NCBI RefSeq assembly: GCF_947242115.1
Contig: NC_074720.1
Span: 31,064,145 to 31,128,144, forward strand
DNA from: Biomphalaria glabrata
Taxonomy: Eukaryota; Mollusca; Gastropoda; Planorbidae
Length of the DNA stretch: 64,000 bases
Direction: 5' to 3'
Part shown: positions 22,149 to 34,553 of the stretch, in pieces
Layout of the letters: the number at the start of each line of letters is the position of its first letter
Position numbering within the stretch: the stretch's first letter is position 1
Position numbers and translations under genes: made by a program
Notes under the pieces: model-generated
Seen by the model: the letters and a program-made list of their open reading frames with translations, nothing else
The model's database searches: none
What the model was told of the DNA's origin: nothing

Positions 22149-25100
22149 CTTAAAACATAAAAGAAATACGATGAACGAGAGAAGATTGAGAATATCAGGA
22201 AAAAGATGGCTGCCTGGTCGTGCGGTTTGCGCGCTGGACTGTCGATGGTCGAGGGTTCAAATCCTGCCCGCTCCCATCCCCCGTCGTCCTGCGGGAGGTT
22301 TGGACTAGGAAGTAAACTATATTCAACTCTGAAGGAACATCCAAAACATGTACAACATTTTTTGGTATGGAGGACATAAAAACTCTTCGTTGCTAGCCTT
22401 ATACTTTGTTTTCTTTTCAATAATAAGGTGTTAGATTTTTTCGGTCATCCAGGGCTTATTGTTTCCATAGACTTGTATTGTTTTTGTTGGAATTGTTGAC
22501 TCCTCGCAGAATAATAGATACGAGTTAACAGCTAACAGGATTAAATCCAAAAATTAACCTATTAGTTAACTATGTATAGTAATCAGTAAGTTTTATTATA
22601 TAAAGCAGGAAGGGAGCTAAACCCTGTAATTTTCAGATAAATGGTAATAATTAGAGGATCTTTCCCTTTCACCAACTAGGTCCTTACAAGTTTTTATTTC
22701 ATTATTGATTCTTATTAATGAGGTTTCTATTGAACTTTCGGTATAACAAATATACTAACTACTTACATCGCTGGCCTTAATAATAGCAACTAATCCAGTG
22801 GGCCAGAAACAACATAGAGTCACAAAGACGGCCGTTATTAGTATATCGTTCGGAGGTTTTTGAATAATGACAGCATGCGCAGGCTGCTGTGTAACCTGTA
22901 ACAAGGGAAAAGACTTTGTCAAGGAAAGGGTGTTTAGGTTTTTTAATGGGTGACCCCTCTCCGTGTTGTACCAACACTTTGTATTAACAAGAAAAAAAAC
23001 CTTTAAAAAATAAAATGCTTATACTAAGTGTAATTTTATAAATTAGTTCGGATCAGTCATGCAATTAAGTTTGTAAAAAAAAATAGATCTAGACCAATAA
23101 CAATAAATCTGTGGAATTAGAAATATTTTGACCAATTGTTTTTGTTTAGAGCAATTTCATGCATTTAACTTTTTTAATGTGCTATATGATCCTATCACTT
23201 AACTGGACAACTTGGGAAAATGGGGGGGGGGGGGGGGGGGAGAAAGAAAGGGATATCTGGGTAAATTTTACCGTAATAACTTTCTAAAAGCATTTACAAA
23301 AAAAAAGGAGGGGGGGAACGACTTGGATTCAAACTCATGGTTCAAGCATCATCAAGCCGATATTCTAACCACTCTGCTAGTGAAGTGCCTATAAACATAG
23401 AAGGTTGTAGAGTTATCAATTGTCTATTTCAAACTTACTTTTATAGCGGCGACATATGAATGGGACTAATTCTGCTTCTACTACAACTTTAGTTTGGTAC
23501 AATTTCTTTCCCTTGTTCGAGATAAACAAAATATGTAATTAAAAATAGTTAATTAACTATAATTATTTTTCACTGATTCTTGTTTTGCCAGATAAACGAA
23601 ATGATTGTATACAATTTCAGCTTGATCCGAAATGGTGTCGGAGAAAAAACGTGTATAAATTTGAACCAGACACAGAGTTTTGTGTAGAACTATATCATGG
23701 AGCTCTGTCTCGGAAGTAAACTTACAGAGGTGGCTCAGTAAAAGTCTATACACTACTATGCAGTTAAGCGCATTTGGTTTGTTTGTTTGATATGTTTCGG
23801 ATTCGAAGATAATCATTTTCAAGACAAAACCTCACGCAGGAGGGAAGGGGTTTGACTCTAGGATACACAGGAACAATAGATAGTATATAACATGACCATT
23901 TATCTTGTAAATTTTTGTTATGTCTTTCATGTGAGTTATAGCCTCTTTATGGTCAGAATTTGTGGTCAGCATTCATATTCAAACATCCCAATGTAGTAAT
24001 ACATTTCATTCATGTTCCCAATGTAGTAATACATTTCATTCAAACATCCCAATGTAGTAATACATTTCATTCATATTCCCAATGTAGTAGGCTAATACAT
24101 TTCATTCATATTCCCTAATCCAAACCTTTTTTCAACTTATTATTATTATTCTATTATTTACGATATTTATTCATATGTAGGCTACACATAACTTTACACG
24201 AAAACCATTTAAAAACACATAAAATGAATTTTCTGGGCTCATTATCCCCTATCAGTATGATCCAGAACATAAATCTAAAGAAAAAAACAAGATTACAAAG
24301 AGAGTTTGTGTTACACAAACTCAGAGGCGGCCCCCGTCGAAGTCGGATCCCTGTCGGATCTGCATATTCGCAAATAATATTCAAGAGGGGATTTAATTTT
24401 GATGGTCAAAAGTAATAATGTTTCAAAGATTCATTTGCCGTAAATTTAAATTTAATTAAATAAAAAATAGTAGATTAGTTTTAGTATATTATAACATTGC
24501 AATATTGATCAAAACGTTTGAAAATGAAAATCTACACTTTTTTTTTTACACTTTAAGTTTAGAAATTGAAATTCTACATCTTAATCTAGTCTATTTTAGT
24601 CTAAACTAGATCTAGAAATTCTAGATCTAGGCTCTAAAATAATTTTAATTAGAATATAAATCCAGATCTAGATATACTGTAATAAAAATCTAGATCTAGT
24701 TTTAAAAAATCTAGATTAGATCTAAATCAAGATATCATTCTTTTTTTTAAACGCGAGTCAAATAACGAGGCTTAATAAACATTACTATAGGCCTACCGAG
24801 TTCTTTTTTCATTTCATTTGAAGAATTAATTCCATATAACGTCAGAGGGAAAAAAAAACACTACGTCACACGGCCTAGCTAGACTAAAAATCGCCTTCAT
24901 CAATAAGAGCCATTTATCGAGTGTTCATAGACATTGGTGCACCGAGTGCGTTCTTTTAGAATCTCATTTAAAGAATTCATTCCATATGACGTCAAAGGAA
25001 AAAAAAAACACTACGTCACACGGCCTAGCTAGACTAAAAATCACCTTTATCAATACGAGCCATTTATCGAGTGTTCATAGACATTGGTGCACCGAGTGCG

Positions 25101-28100
25101 TTCTTTTAGCATTTCATTTAAAGAATTCATTCCTTATGACGTCAAAGGGAAAAAAACACTACGTCACACGGCTTAGTTAGACTAAAATATGTTTTCATCA
25201 ATACGAGCAATTTTTCGAGGGTTAATAGTCATTGGTGCACAGAGTGCTGTCTTTTAGCATTACATTTAAAGAGTCCATTCATATGACGTCAAAGAAAAAA
25301 AAAGTCCATTACCTCACAATAGGCTAGTACCGGTACCATAAAAAAAAAATGTCTTTATTTACACGAGATATTTAACAAGGGTTCATAGACATTGGTGCAC
25401 TGAGTTCTAATAGAAGTTATTTAAAGAGGATCAAAGCCGCATTGTTTTTGCGTTTTGTCTGTCAGTCGGTCTGTCCGTCATCTTGATATAAAAAAAACAA
25501 CAACTAAAAGTTATTAAAAATTGATTAACCTTTATTGTACGTTTCAAAACATCGCAATAATTTTTAGGTATGAACACAATTGAAAAGGTTATATAATAGA
25601 TTGTTCCGGATGTTTGTATAAATAGTAAAAGAAAAAGAGAATTCCAGATAAATGTAATACCGTTAATTAAATTTTTTGGATGTTCTCGTATAAAAATTAG
25701 ATGTACTACAGCCATGTGGAGAGATTTTCATACATTACTTTGGTGTTTGGATTCTGTTTTCCTTAAAAATAGGAACATAATATTAACGATAATTAGATTT
25801 TTTAATGTTTTAGGTAGAAAGTTAAATGTACTGTAAGAGAGAAGTGAGTTAAAATATTTTTCATAAAAATCCGTAAAAACATTATTTCGTAAATGAGAAG
25901 ATTATTTGTTTATTAATTAGAAGAGGGAGTTCAAACAATTATTTGGCGTAAGTAGATTTTTAAATAAATTCGGAAATTTCTGGCGACGATTTGTAAGAAA
26001 CAAAATCCGGAACATTCTTTATCGATTACAAAACTTCTATGTTATGTTTCAGCAAGAAAATTAAATGTCTAAAAAGTAATTTTCAGTAACCAATTCTAGT
26101 AAATTACTTTTTTTAAAGCCCTGAAGAACCTATTGTCGATATTTTAAAAATGTGTTTAAAGATGAAAATACGGAACAATTTGATATTAATAACCAAATTA
26201 TAGTGACGCATTGTCAAATAATATAAGTGTAATATTAGTAAATTATGCGATTTCAAAATATCATTAGGCATAATTCATGTTTTATAAAACAATATCCGGA
26301 ACATTTTTACACTTAATGAAATATAAGTCAGTATAGAGATTTAGATTTAGCATTAATATGCTATTTACATAAAAAACGGAACAACATATTATTGATATTG
26401 TGTTTTTGCAAGGTTTAAGCATGGAAATTGAATGTAATATAAGTCAGTAGAGCAAACAAAAATTTGTTGGCGTTGATTAGTTTTGCACAAAAAAAATCCG
26501 GAAAAATCAATTTTAGATACTTATAACTATTTAGATGTTATGGGAGGAACATTAAAGGGTAAATCAGATTTTCAATAGCTTTTAGAGTTCTAGTTTTTTT
26601 TAATCTAAACGTGACGGACAGACCGACCAACAGACAAAACGCAAAAAAATAATCTTCTTTTATACGGATGGAGGCACTAAACAAAAAATAAATAAAATCT
26701 GATTTTTTTAAAAATTTTAAGGAATTGGTTTAGCACCTGATCATGTTGCGACGTTACGCTACTACATGAAAATCGCTGCATAAAAAGTCCATTTAAAAAA
26801 AGTGCGCGTGATATTTACATACAAAGTGCATTATTAGCCTTTATAAACAAACAGAAATGTTTTCTTTTAATTTTAGCAGCTAGTTGACCAGAAAAAACAT
26901 CTTTAACTATTATTTATATTTGTTGTAAACATTTCCTGTACATTTTAAAAATATATTTGACTTAGTGATACTGAAAATACACAAAAGTAGTCCATCTTTG
27001 TTAGCATATTGTAACATTGCCTCCCTTACATTTACGTAATAGTTTTAGAATTGGTGTATTTTTATGAAAAAATCGCTTGCATAATTAATTTTATAAATTA
27101 AACGGTTTGCTTTTAGAAAACCAAAAGTAGCCTTTGCACCTAAACTTTTCAAGCCGCATTTAATGATGAAATAATATTTTTCATATCTCTTCTAGTTTTT
27201 GAGATCTGAGTGTGACAGACGGACAGACAGACAGACGGACTGACGGACATTTTGCACAAACCTAATAGCGGCTTTTTCCCCTTACGGGGGCCGCTAAAAA
27301 GAGCCTTTCAAAAAATCTTTCACAGTAAAATACATTGAAAGACGAAAATTTCGGATTTTTAGCAAAGGGAAACTATTCAAGATAATGTTTCAAGCAATTA
27401 AAAACATATATGGGAGAAAAAAAATGAAAACAAAATAATTTAAAACGCCGACGTATCCAGCGTTGCTCAGAGCTTTATAATAAAATAAACGATGAGTGCG
27501 TTGTTACGGAGTCAAAGCGTTAAACTTACAATGTTTGCACCTTGTGGGTAGCCTCCCCCTGGTACATAGCTAGCCTGTGCTGTAGGATAACCGCCTTGTG
27601 TAGGTTGATATCCTCCCTGCGCTGATGAATAGAGGGTCTGTGGATATGCTTGAGCACCTGGTGTTATCTGATTGTATGCCGCTGCTGTTGTGAGGATTAT
27701 AACATTATTATTGTATAAATATATTATGTCATTGTATTTAGACGCAGTGAATCAATGATAGGCGCATCTAAAATGTCCTTAATGGACCAAGACACTAATT
27801 TCGAGTTAAAGGGACTATACCTAAATATTATGTCGGAAAGTTTAATATTGTCACGTTTGTCTCCCTTATCATTACTAAGTGTCTGTAATAAAATGATTTT
27901 TAAGGTTAAAAAAAATCATAGACACCAATATTATTTTACTCAAGGTTATCAGACGTCCTGGAATAGGAGGACATGTCCTCATTTGTTTGTGTCGTGTCCA
28001 CTTCAGCTGTCCTCGTTAGTTTATTTTAAGGCATATTGTCCAATTACCCTTTATAAAGTCTGATTTAAATCCAAACATCACTTCTTAAAAGCAGATTAAT

Positions 28101-31100
28101 CGGTTTTGAAAACCTCATTAAAGAACAGGTGCTTGTATATTGTTATGATATATATGTATAGTATTTCTGAGTAGTCATCTTGTGACCAAAAGAGTAGATA
28201 GAATTAGACAGCAAACACGCCATGTTTAGAGACGCCAGACGTGACAATAGAGACACTTAGAGGGGAAGACGCGACGACCATTTAATAAACGTTTTAAATG
28301 CTTACTACAGCTTTATCCAATTCTTTAAAGAGCGTCCTGAAAAGCAGAGCAGCTGTGGGGACTCGAATAGTCGTTATACGTCTTGATCGGAGCATAACAA
28401 TATTAACGATTGCTCAAAAGAAACTTGTCTCTTGTATCTTTTCAACAACTTTGTTATTTTTTTTTCTTTTCACTATTAATGCTTGCGTTCTAATCGGGGT
28501 TTGCGTTGATCAACGAACAAGGGACCAAAGAGAGAAACGGTTCATTTTTTGACTCTAAGAGTGGGTCTTTCCCATAAAGTGTCATCTGAAAAGAAGGTCT
28601 TACATGGAGTTCTAGATCTCTCTTAGTCTACAGCTATGCGCGAATGAACCAATGTGAAAAGTCCCTTTGTGTGCGAAATAGACTATGCTATTTAATAAAG
28701 GAGTTTTAAATTATCTCATTTACTTAACTAGTTCACCAAAATATTTGTATACCTAGTTTTAAAAGTTTATCATGTGAGTTCTTATTCCCCGATAGTAAAC
28801 ACTTCTTTTAGCCATGCATGTTTCTAAAAACTGTAATTATACTGGTCCAAGTTAAATAATTATTAAAGCCCGTGGAACGATTTTTGAGACAATATGGTCA
28901 GTTTTTTTTTTATGAAACTTAAAATTGTTATCTATAATAATCGACAATAAATTTTAACAAATAGTCAACAACGGAAGAGGAAGATACAGTTTCTCCTTTC
29001 AGAACTTGAAGGGCAGATGATGTTAAGGCAATCTGTTTCTATGGCAGGGTGTCATGTGGCCAGCACAACGGCCAACCGCCTTTACGTTCCCAACTAAAGT
29101 GAGACATTTATTAGGGTTGGGTGGGCTCAGGGGCGCCCTAAAATTCCCGAAATTTAAAATCCCTGTCTTCATCGAGATTCGAACCCCCAGGACCCAGGAC
29201 ATGAATCAATAAACAAAAAATCACTTAGTCAAGTAATTATTAGTAATTAATTATTTTGGTTGATATCGAATAAAGAAATACCTTGTACATTATTAGTAGA
29301 TATAGTTTAAGGACGAATTTTCCCCCTTTAAATACGTTTTTTTTTTGTTGTTTTTCTAAAGGATTTTTTATATTTTGTTTGTTTTTGACTAAAATTAGAA
29401 GCTATAGATATGGTGATTTTAGAGACCTAGATATTTCCCAGAATAGGGCTATATACTTGTATCTAGATGTAGATTTAGATTTTAGATCAACCAATGGGCT
29501 GCAAGCAAAAGAATTATAGATAAATACTAAAATTAAAATACCTAGATTGCTCCTATATTCTAGTTCTAGATTTTAAAAAAATGTAATTTGTATTTGAATA
29601 TATTCTATAATAGAAAGAATTTATATACAGGCCATTTCGCCATTAGATGTCTTCTGAAAATCAAAAGTTAATTGTATAAATGGAGTCTCTGTCAATTAGA
29701 AATGTAGATATCAATCCTTTCCCCATGTAGGTTACATAAACTAGATCCATAAGCTTCCATAACTGTGACGTCATTACTTTCAATATCCATTTCCTCTTCC
29801 GCCCTAGATTTAGAATGACATGAGGGTTAGCAGAAGTACGCAACAGAAGGAGATGTCATCTTGGTTGTTCACTTGAAAGGCATGTTATTCAGTAAAACTG
29901 GATGTCTTTAGTTTAAACACAAACTCACACATACATACAAGAAATCTTTTTAAAAAAAATACTCCTTCATGAAAAGATTTTGTATTGTCAAGGCTGTTCA
30001 GAAGGGACTTGTTTCTTAGAGCTCAAAATATGCTTTTTACAAAAACTCTATTCAGCTTCTAACTTCTTGAAACCTGGAATCTTCTGGGTGGGTGGAAAAA
30101 CCTGGAAACGGTTCTCGAAAACGGTTCTACTCTAAAGATTTTCAAAGAAATTTGACAATAGCTGAATTTCGTTAGGAAAAGAATTACTAGCTCGTTGGCC
30201 ACGCTGGAAAATTTCTAGTCTGACTGTTAAAATAAAATAAAAAAATAATAAAATAAATAAAAATAAATAAGATTAAACTTAGCGAGAACATATTTATCTT
30301 TTAGGCATTATTGATTCAAGAGTTTAATAAATTAATGTTCAGGAACATTGTGCGCATCTTACTCTAATAAGGCTTGTCTTCGAGTCCGACGATCAATGAG
30401 GAATGCAGAATCTTCAGTGCTACGCAGCCACAGCTGTGACCTATATATTTCGCCACATCCAGCTCAGGCATGATAATTGTATGGCGGTGGTCGATTTAGA
30501 TTTTCTTTTTGCCGTCTACGTCTGTCATCGACAGCGGATTTTCTTTTGGTATCAAATGTGTCTCCCGCAGCCTTTGTATGTGACCTCCAGCCGTCTCGTT
30601 CTGAGGCCGCATGCAACCAGGTGCTCTCTTCTATGTCAGTTAAACTTCAGGGCAAGTTGGCGCATAAGCTGGTCTTTAAGGCGTTTCCGTGGGGTACCTC
30701 TGTTACGTCGACCACCTTTAAGCTCACAAAAAAAATACTACTTTGACATCGTCTTCAAATACTTGCTCTAAAGGCCTATCATTGGAATATTATAAAGTAT
30801 AGTAGATCTATACAGAAATAAAAAAGAACAGACTACGTTGGGCAGGTCACCTTGAAGGAATGTCAGAGAACAGAGGCGCGAAAATTATATACAGGCAAAA
30901 AAACATAGGGCAGATGACCCGAAGGTGGACCCCGAATGCGATGGATTGATGATGTGGAGGCAGATCTACAACAGCTTGGGGTTAGGGCGTGGAGACGGGG
31001 TGCCCAGGAGGGATCTGGATGGAGGGATGTGTAGAGGTAGGCCTGAGCCCTCCATGGGCTGTAGCGCCTCTGGGAATGGGATGAATGGATAGTAGATCTA

Positions 31101-34100
31101 TACATTCCCTTAACCAGGATTCTTTTTGCTTATTGCAAACTTAAATTTTAGGAGTCGTTGCTTATATTATTAAGGAGGCGCCATTCAAAACCAATAAAAA
31201 CTATTAATTCGCATTAATTAATTCGCATATTTTTTTTCTTCTTTTACTTTAAGTAAATAATAATTGCTTCATCTGCCAGGGAGACTTTCGAAACTATCGT
31301 CCAGGCTTAATTTCTAAGAAAACTATTATTTCCTATTAAGCATCTTTCTCCGTTAATATGAATACCCGGATTCAAACATGGAGACACACTGTCATTTATT
31401 ATCAGGATATTTGTACTACTTGACTCTTTCAGTGCGAATTATTTTGTTCGAAATGGACAAGGGTCTGCAAGGGGAGTGGAGTTATTGTTATTTTTTATTT
31501 CAGTAGATAATTTTTTAAAATTGGTATGGTATTTTAAAAGAAAATAGGTCTCCACCAGCGCTAGAGAGTTTTTTTTATATGCCGGACATTTACATACAAA
31601 ATGAAAAGACAAGACAACTGTATCGCTTTGAAAATTGACATAATATTGGTTTTAATGACTCTGATTAAAAGTATACGTCTAAGCAGCAGTGTACACACAA
31701 TTTAACACGCAATAGAAGAAAAGAATAGTTTATAAAAACAAAGCTTATATAAAGGGAAAGACCGTTTACTGCCATTCATTGGACAATTACAGGGTTTAGC
31801 TCCCTTTCTGTACTATAAAACAAAATTAATTAATTAGAATTATATCATTAGCTAAATGGTTAATTTTTTGATTGATTGTTTTACTGTCATCCACTATGAA
31901 TAATTATGCAAAATTTCAACTTGATCCGAGAATAGGAAATGTGAAAAAAATGTTCTAATTAGTTTACCAGATAGACTTCTTCTTCTTCTTCTTCTAGCCA
32001 ACTTTATTGCTGCTGAGCTGTGAGCTCTTTTGCAGACTGTGCCAAGGAAAATGTTTGCTGTTTTCTTCAGTTGTTCAGCACTGCCATACAGGGTGTTGGT
32101 TATGTTGGGCTGTAGTGGAAGTAGGGTCTGCCTAAGGTGGATTAGGGAGGGGCATTCAAAGAGGATATGGTTTACGGTTTCAAAGGGGTGGGCGCAGTGT
32201 CTGCAGACTGACAGAAAGACAATCAGATAGACAGGCTGACAGAAAGACAATCAGATAGACAGGCTGACAGAAAGACAATCAGATAGACAGGCTGACAGAA
32301 AGACAATCAGATAGACAGGCTGACAGAAAGACAATCAGATAGACAGGCTGACAGAAAGACAATCAGATAGACAGGCTGACAGAAAGACAATCAGATAGAC
32401 AGGCTGACAGAAAGACAATCAGATAGACAGGCTGACAGAAAGACAATCAGATAGACAGACTGACAGAAAGACAATCAGATAGACAGGCTGACAGAAAGAC
32501 AATCAGATAGACAGGCTGACAGAAAGACAATCAGATAGACAGGCTGACAGAAAGACAATCAGATAGACAGGCTGACAGAAAGACAATCAGATAGACAGGC
32601 TGACAGAAAGACAATCAGATAGACAGGCTGACAGAAAGACAATCAGATAGACAGGCTGACAGAAAGACAATCAGATAGACAGGCTGACAGAAAGACAATC
32701 AGATAGACAGGCTGACAGAAAGACAATCAGATAGACAGACTGACAGAAAGACAATCAGATAGACAGGCTGACAGAAAGACAATCAGATAGACATGCTGAC
32801 AGAAAGACAATCAGATAGACAGACTAAATTAGTAAAAATAGATTTATTTCTGAAGTTCACATAATACATTATACAAATATCAACTTATATTTATGTGATG
32901 TCATTATTGTAAGGCTAAACACGTTGAACATTTAACCAAAAAAAAAATCTCATTTGCATTGTTTAATTCACCATAAAAACAAACAAACTACAACAAAGAA
33001 GTTCATTAGTTTCCACAAATCATTATATAAAGAGGAACAATAAATATAATTCTTGGAATGAAAAAAGACAAGCCAGCAATTATGTACTCCCAATTGAATA
33101 AAGGCCAAAACTAGACCATTGTACACTAAACTCCAATGTACACTCAACTCCAATGTACACTAAACTCCAATGTACACTAAACTCCATTGTACACTAAACT
33201 CCAATGTACACTCAACTCCAATGTACACTAAACTCCAATGTACACTAAACTCCATTGTACACTAAACTCCAATGTACACTCAACTCCAATGTACACTAAA
33301 TTTTCTTTCTGTAGCCCTACATTTTCATTGTTCATATTCCAAAATTATATCAAATTGTGTCCATGACATTATATTGTATGTATTAAATAGAAATATAGAC
33401 AAGTATATTCAACTGTGAAAGGAAAGAATAAAGGGCATATTTTTAACGAAAATTTAATTTAAAACAAATACAAATGTATTCTAGATTTACTTGTTTCAAG
33501 ACTTCAAGATTATAAAAGCAAGGCCACAAAAACAATTTTATAAGTAGAAATTTATTTAACATAGTATAATCTTAAAGATTATATTAAAATATTTCTTGAA
33601 CACAAATCTTAAATAACAAAAGTCAATATGTAATCATGAAAAATTGATATTTTAGTCCAGCTCAATATCGTTGTCCAGTTCTTCATGTCCGGTAAGTTAA
33701 AAGAGTTGCAAGAGATTTAAGGGCTCGGGTGGCTCGGCCCCTTTAGGGTCCCTGCATTTTAACATTCGACATCATGACATGAGATAATATACTTAATAGA
33801 TTTATACATGCAACATGGTCACTAATGTACATATCAACACGAATAGCAACATAACATGGCATTGGCTTTAGTATTTAATCTAATAAATATTCTGATACTC
33901 ATTTGGGAGCCCCCCCCCCCCTCAAGTAGAGACCAGGGGGAATTTTGAATCTGGACTCCACCCCCCCCCCCCAACCCCCACCCTAGCTACGCCACTAGTA
34001 AAAAGTGTTTTTTTTTAATACAGCCTAAAAATATAAATGTTTAAAACAGTAAATGCGTTGAAATAAAAGCAAATATAAGTATAAGCTTGAAATAAAAGCA

Positions 34101-34553
34101 AATATAAGTATAAGCTTGAAAACAGCCGCCGTATGAAGGAAGACATTCCATTTAAGAGAACATACAAGGATGACAAATCATAGACGAAATATGTTATAAC
34201 CTTATTTCAAAACAAAAAAAAATGCACCCAGCCGAATAGAGCTAAGCGGCTAAGCTATTTGACTTTGTTAGTGCTAGGATGTTGGAATCAAAAAGGTGTA
34301 ATGAGTCCTCTAAGTGATTCAGTAAGACAATACCTTACTCCAGTGTGGATGGCTGACAGCATACAAAAAAGACTTGCCAAATTACTTAGAGCAAATACAT
34401 GCTGCAAGAGGTACAACTGACCCATACCTACTGTGCAATCTTTTTTTAACTAGGATCGGATTTGTTTACGGTTATTAAGTTTTTTTTTTTAGTTATGACG
34501 TTGTTGTCATCTTGTGCTACGAAGAATGGGTACTCACCTACTGTAATTGTCAT
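21972..34553 (-). CDS. CD225/dispanin family protein, four exons, 158 aa (gene B)
   Basis: Coding exons are 34538-34553 (tentative), 27530-27684, 22767-22895 and 21972-22148 (477 nt with stop). The N-terminus MTITVAAAYNQITPG aligns with MEKTSLPPSYDQATPD of gene C, but the prolines of PPxY are replaced by alanines. A short low-complexity region follows (QGGY, GGYP, PGGGYPQG; residues 7-57). Residues 75-96 contain VTLCCFWPTGLVAIIKASD, the paired-cysteine hydrophobic segment. ARSAVARGD follows, then a membrane segment at 123-146 and a tail ending SLTIG. The domain order and intron phases equal those of genes A and C. Gene B lies between them, with its stop 2.9 kb below the start of A and its start about 240 bp below the stop of C. 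Function is by family only: a small membrane protein of IFITM/PRRT1 type. Confidence 0.8.
22205..22356 (+). mobile_element. SINE2 copy (gene B intron 3)
   Basis: tRNA-like head ctgcctggtcgtgcggtttg cgcgctggactgtcg with box B-like gggttcaaatcctgcc, then cccatcccccgtcgtcctgc and an unrelated tail ctctgaaggaacatcc. Distinct from SINE1. Confidence 0.78.
22550..22680 (-). repeat. R1-related repeat, 5' part (gene B intron 3)
   Basis: ggaagggagctaaaccctgtaatttt and tctttccctttc are the reverse of the start of the R1 copy at 31740. Confidence 0.55.
22767..22895 (-). CDS. Gene B exon 3 (CCFWPTG hydrophobic segment)
   Basis: 129 nt, acceptor cccttgttacag, donor GTAAGT. It encodes VTQQPAHAV..., ILITAVFVTLCCFWPTG and LVAIIKASD. 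It is very close to gene C exon 3 (ITQQ...VTLCCFWPTGIVAIIKASE). Confidence 0.9.
22900..23500. other. Gene B intron 2 start, G-rich tract
   Basis: A run of about 18 G at 23222-23240 and a second G-run at 23312. 23325-23395 reads cttggattcaaactcatggttcaag...ctaaccactctgctagtgaag, which resembles a reversed tRNA-like SINE head, but too weakly to call. Confidence 0.45.
23505..23690 (+). repeat. R1 interspersed repeat copy (gene B intron 2)
   Basis: agttaattaactataatt, gattcttgttttgccag, acaatttcagcttgatccga, ggagaaaaaacgtgtataaa and aaccagacacagagt. Confidence 0.75.
23985..24115. repeat. Tandem repeat, about 30-bp unit, 4 copies
   Basis: The unit is cccaatgtagtaatacattt plus cattcatatt. Confidence 0.85.
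24464..27300 (+). mobile_element. R2 element copy 1, pearl/Helentron-like, 2.8 kb (gene B intron 2)
   Basis: Left end aaatagtagattagttttagta; a ctagatctagat-rich zone; a tandem core (24794-25420); ctgtcagtcggtctgtccgtc; a long AT-rich middle with repeated tccggaac motifs; cagacggacagacagacagacgg; and the end aatagcggctttttcccctt, acgggggccgctaaaaa, which can fold as a hairpin (AGCGGC/GCCGCT). Tandem core, GACA/GACG microsatellite and 3' hairpin are the features described for pearl/HINE elements, non-autonomous relatives of Helentrons in molluscs and flies. No Rep/helicase ORF is present. The class is inferred. Confidence 0.65.
24794..25420. repeat. Tandem core of R2 copy 1, about 142-bp unit, 4-5 copies
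   Basis: Each unit carries ccatatgacgtcaaagg, cactacgtcacacggcctag, gagccatttatcgagtgttc and atagacattggtgcaccgag. Confidence 0.9.
27301..27525. other. Gene B intron 2 end
   Basis: No feature between the R2 terminus and the exon 2 donor. Confidence 0.5.
27530..27684 (-). CDS. Gene B exon 2 (Gly/Tyr/Gln/Pro-rich region)
   Basis: 155 nt, acceptor ctcacaacag, donor GTAAGT. It encodes AAYNQITPGAQAYPQ and ends GYPQGANI. It is 117 nt shorter than exon 2 of A and C and lacks the YPPPQAG repeats. Confidence 0.78.
27690..28985. other. Gene B intron 1, nothing recognised
   Basis: Unassigned sequence. ORFs at 27755 and 28298 (+) show no family motif and no supporting splice pattern. Confidence 0.5.
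28989..29200 (-). mobile_element. SINE1 copy lacking most of the head (gene B intron 1)
   Basis: Minus-strand gaatctcgatgaagacaggg, acccaaccctaataaatg and gaaacagattgcc match the SINE1 body. Confidence 0.75.
29215..29345 (-). repeat. R1 interspersed repeat, 5' half (gene B intron 1)
   Basis: Matches 15835-15975 (ggtaataaattattttg..., atatcgaataagggaaataac, gatatagttttaagggcgg). Confidence 0.7.
29346..30360. other. Gene B intron 1, nothing recognised
   Basis: 29400-29580 is rich in tagat/ctagat motifs like those in the left part of R2. The remainder is unassigned. Confidence 0.45.
30361..30725 (-). mobile_element. LINE C-terminal fragment with decayed zinc finger, longest copy (gene B intron 1)
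   Basis: Minus-strand readings contain GRRNRGTPRKRLKDQLMR, then in another frame ASERDGWRSHTKAAG and TFDTKRKSAVDDRRR and remains of the GK.CRSQL..RSH ending. At least one frameshift and a stop are present. Same family as 17875-18140. Confidence 0.78.
30825..31045 (+). mobile_element. LINE ORF2 C-terminal fragment (Jockey/RTE-type)
   Basis: Translates as RLRWAGHLEGMSENRGAK, then RPRMRWIDDVEADLQQLGVR and AWRRGAQEGSGWRDV with a shift between. The RWAGH...GRP..RW.DDV..DL..LG...WR..AQ..S.WR pattern is diagnostic of the LINE C-terminus. Confidence 0.9.
31046..31735. other. Gene B intron 1, nothing recognised
   Basis: AT-rich, no element named. Confidence 0.5.
31740..31972 (+). repeat. R1 repeat interrupted by a LINE (gene B intron 1)
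   Basis: aagcttatataaagggaaag at the left, through aattatgcaaaatttcaactt and gatccgagaatagg to accagatagac, where a LINE tail (ctt)n begins. Confidence 0.75.
31974..32208 (-). mobile_element. LINE C-terminal fragment with HC-type zinc knuckle, (AAG)n tail
   Basis: Minus strand translates as VCRHCAHPFETVNHILFECP, then SLIHLRQTLLP and further to FLGTVCKRAHSSAAIKLARR. C..C..P.ETV.HIL.ECP is the knuckle at the end of Jockey/R1/I-type LINE proteins. The 3' end carries a (gaa)n/(aag)n tail facing the R1 copy at 31972. Confidence 0.88.
32210..32826. repeat. Satellite array, 28-bp GACA-type unit, about 22 copies (gene B intron 1)
   Basis: The unit is gacagaaagacaatcagata plus gacaggct. A few copies have gacagact. 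It lies where the GACA tag of the interrupted R1 copy would continue, so it probably grew from that tag. Confidence 0.95.
33115..33302. repeat. Tandem repeat, 17-bp unit, about 11 copies
   Basis: tgtacactaaactccaa and variants with tcaac or ccatt, arranged in a 4-unit higher-order pattern. Confidence 0.93.
33305..34530. other. Gene B intron 1 start with a hAT-like right end
   Basis: 33900-33998 holds two C-runs and ends caccctagctacgccactag, the right TIR of the 10776-type hAT MITE; the left end is not visible. Otherwise AT-rich. Confidence 0.5.
34538..34553 (-). CDS. Gene B exon 1 (start exon, tentative)
   Basis: ATG plus four codons and one G before the donor GTGAGT, 16 nt as in gene C. 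The G joins CA of exon 2 to make Ala. Length and phase fit, but the encoded residues have little similarity to the other start exons, so the choice is weaker than for A and C. Confidence 0.5.
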
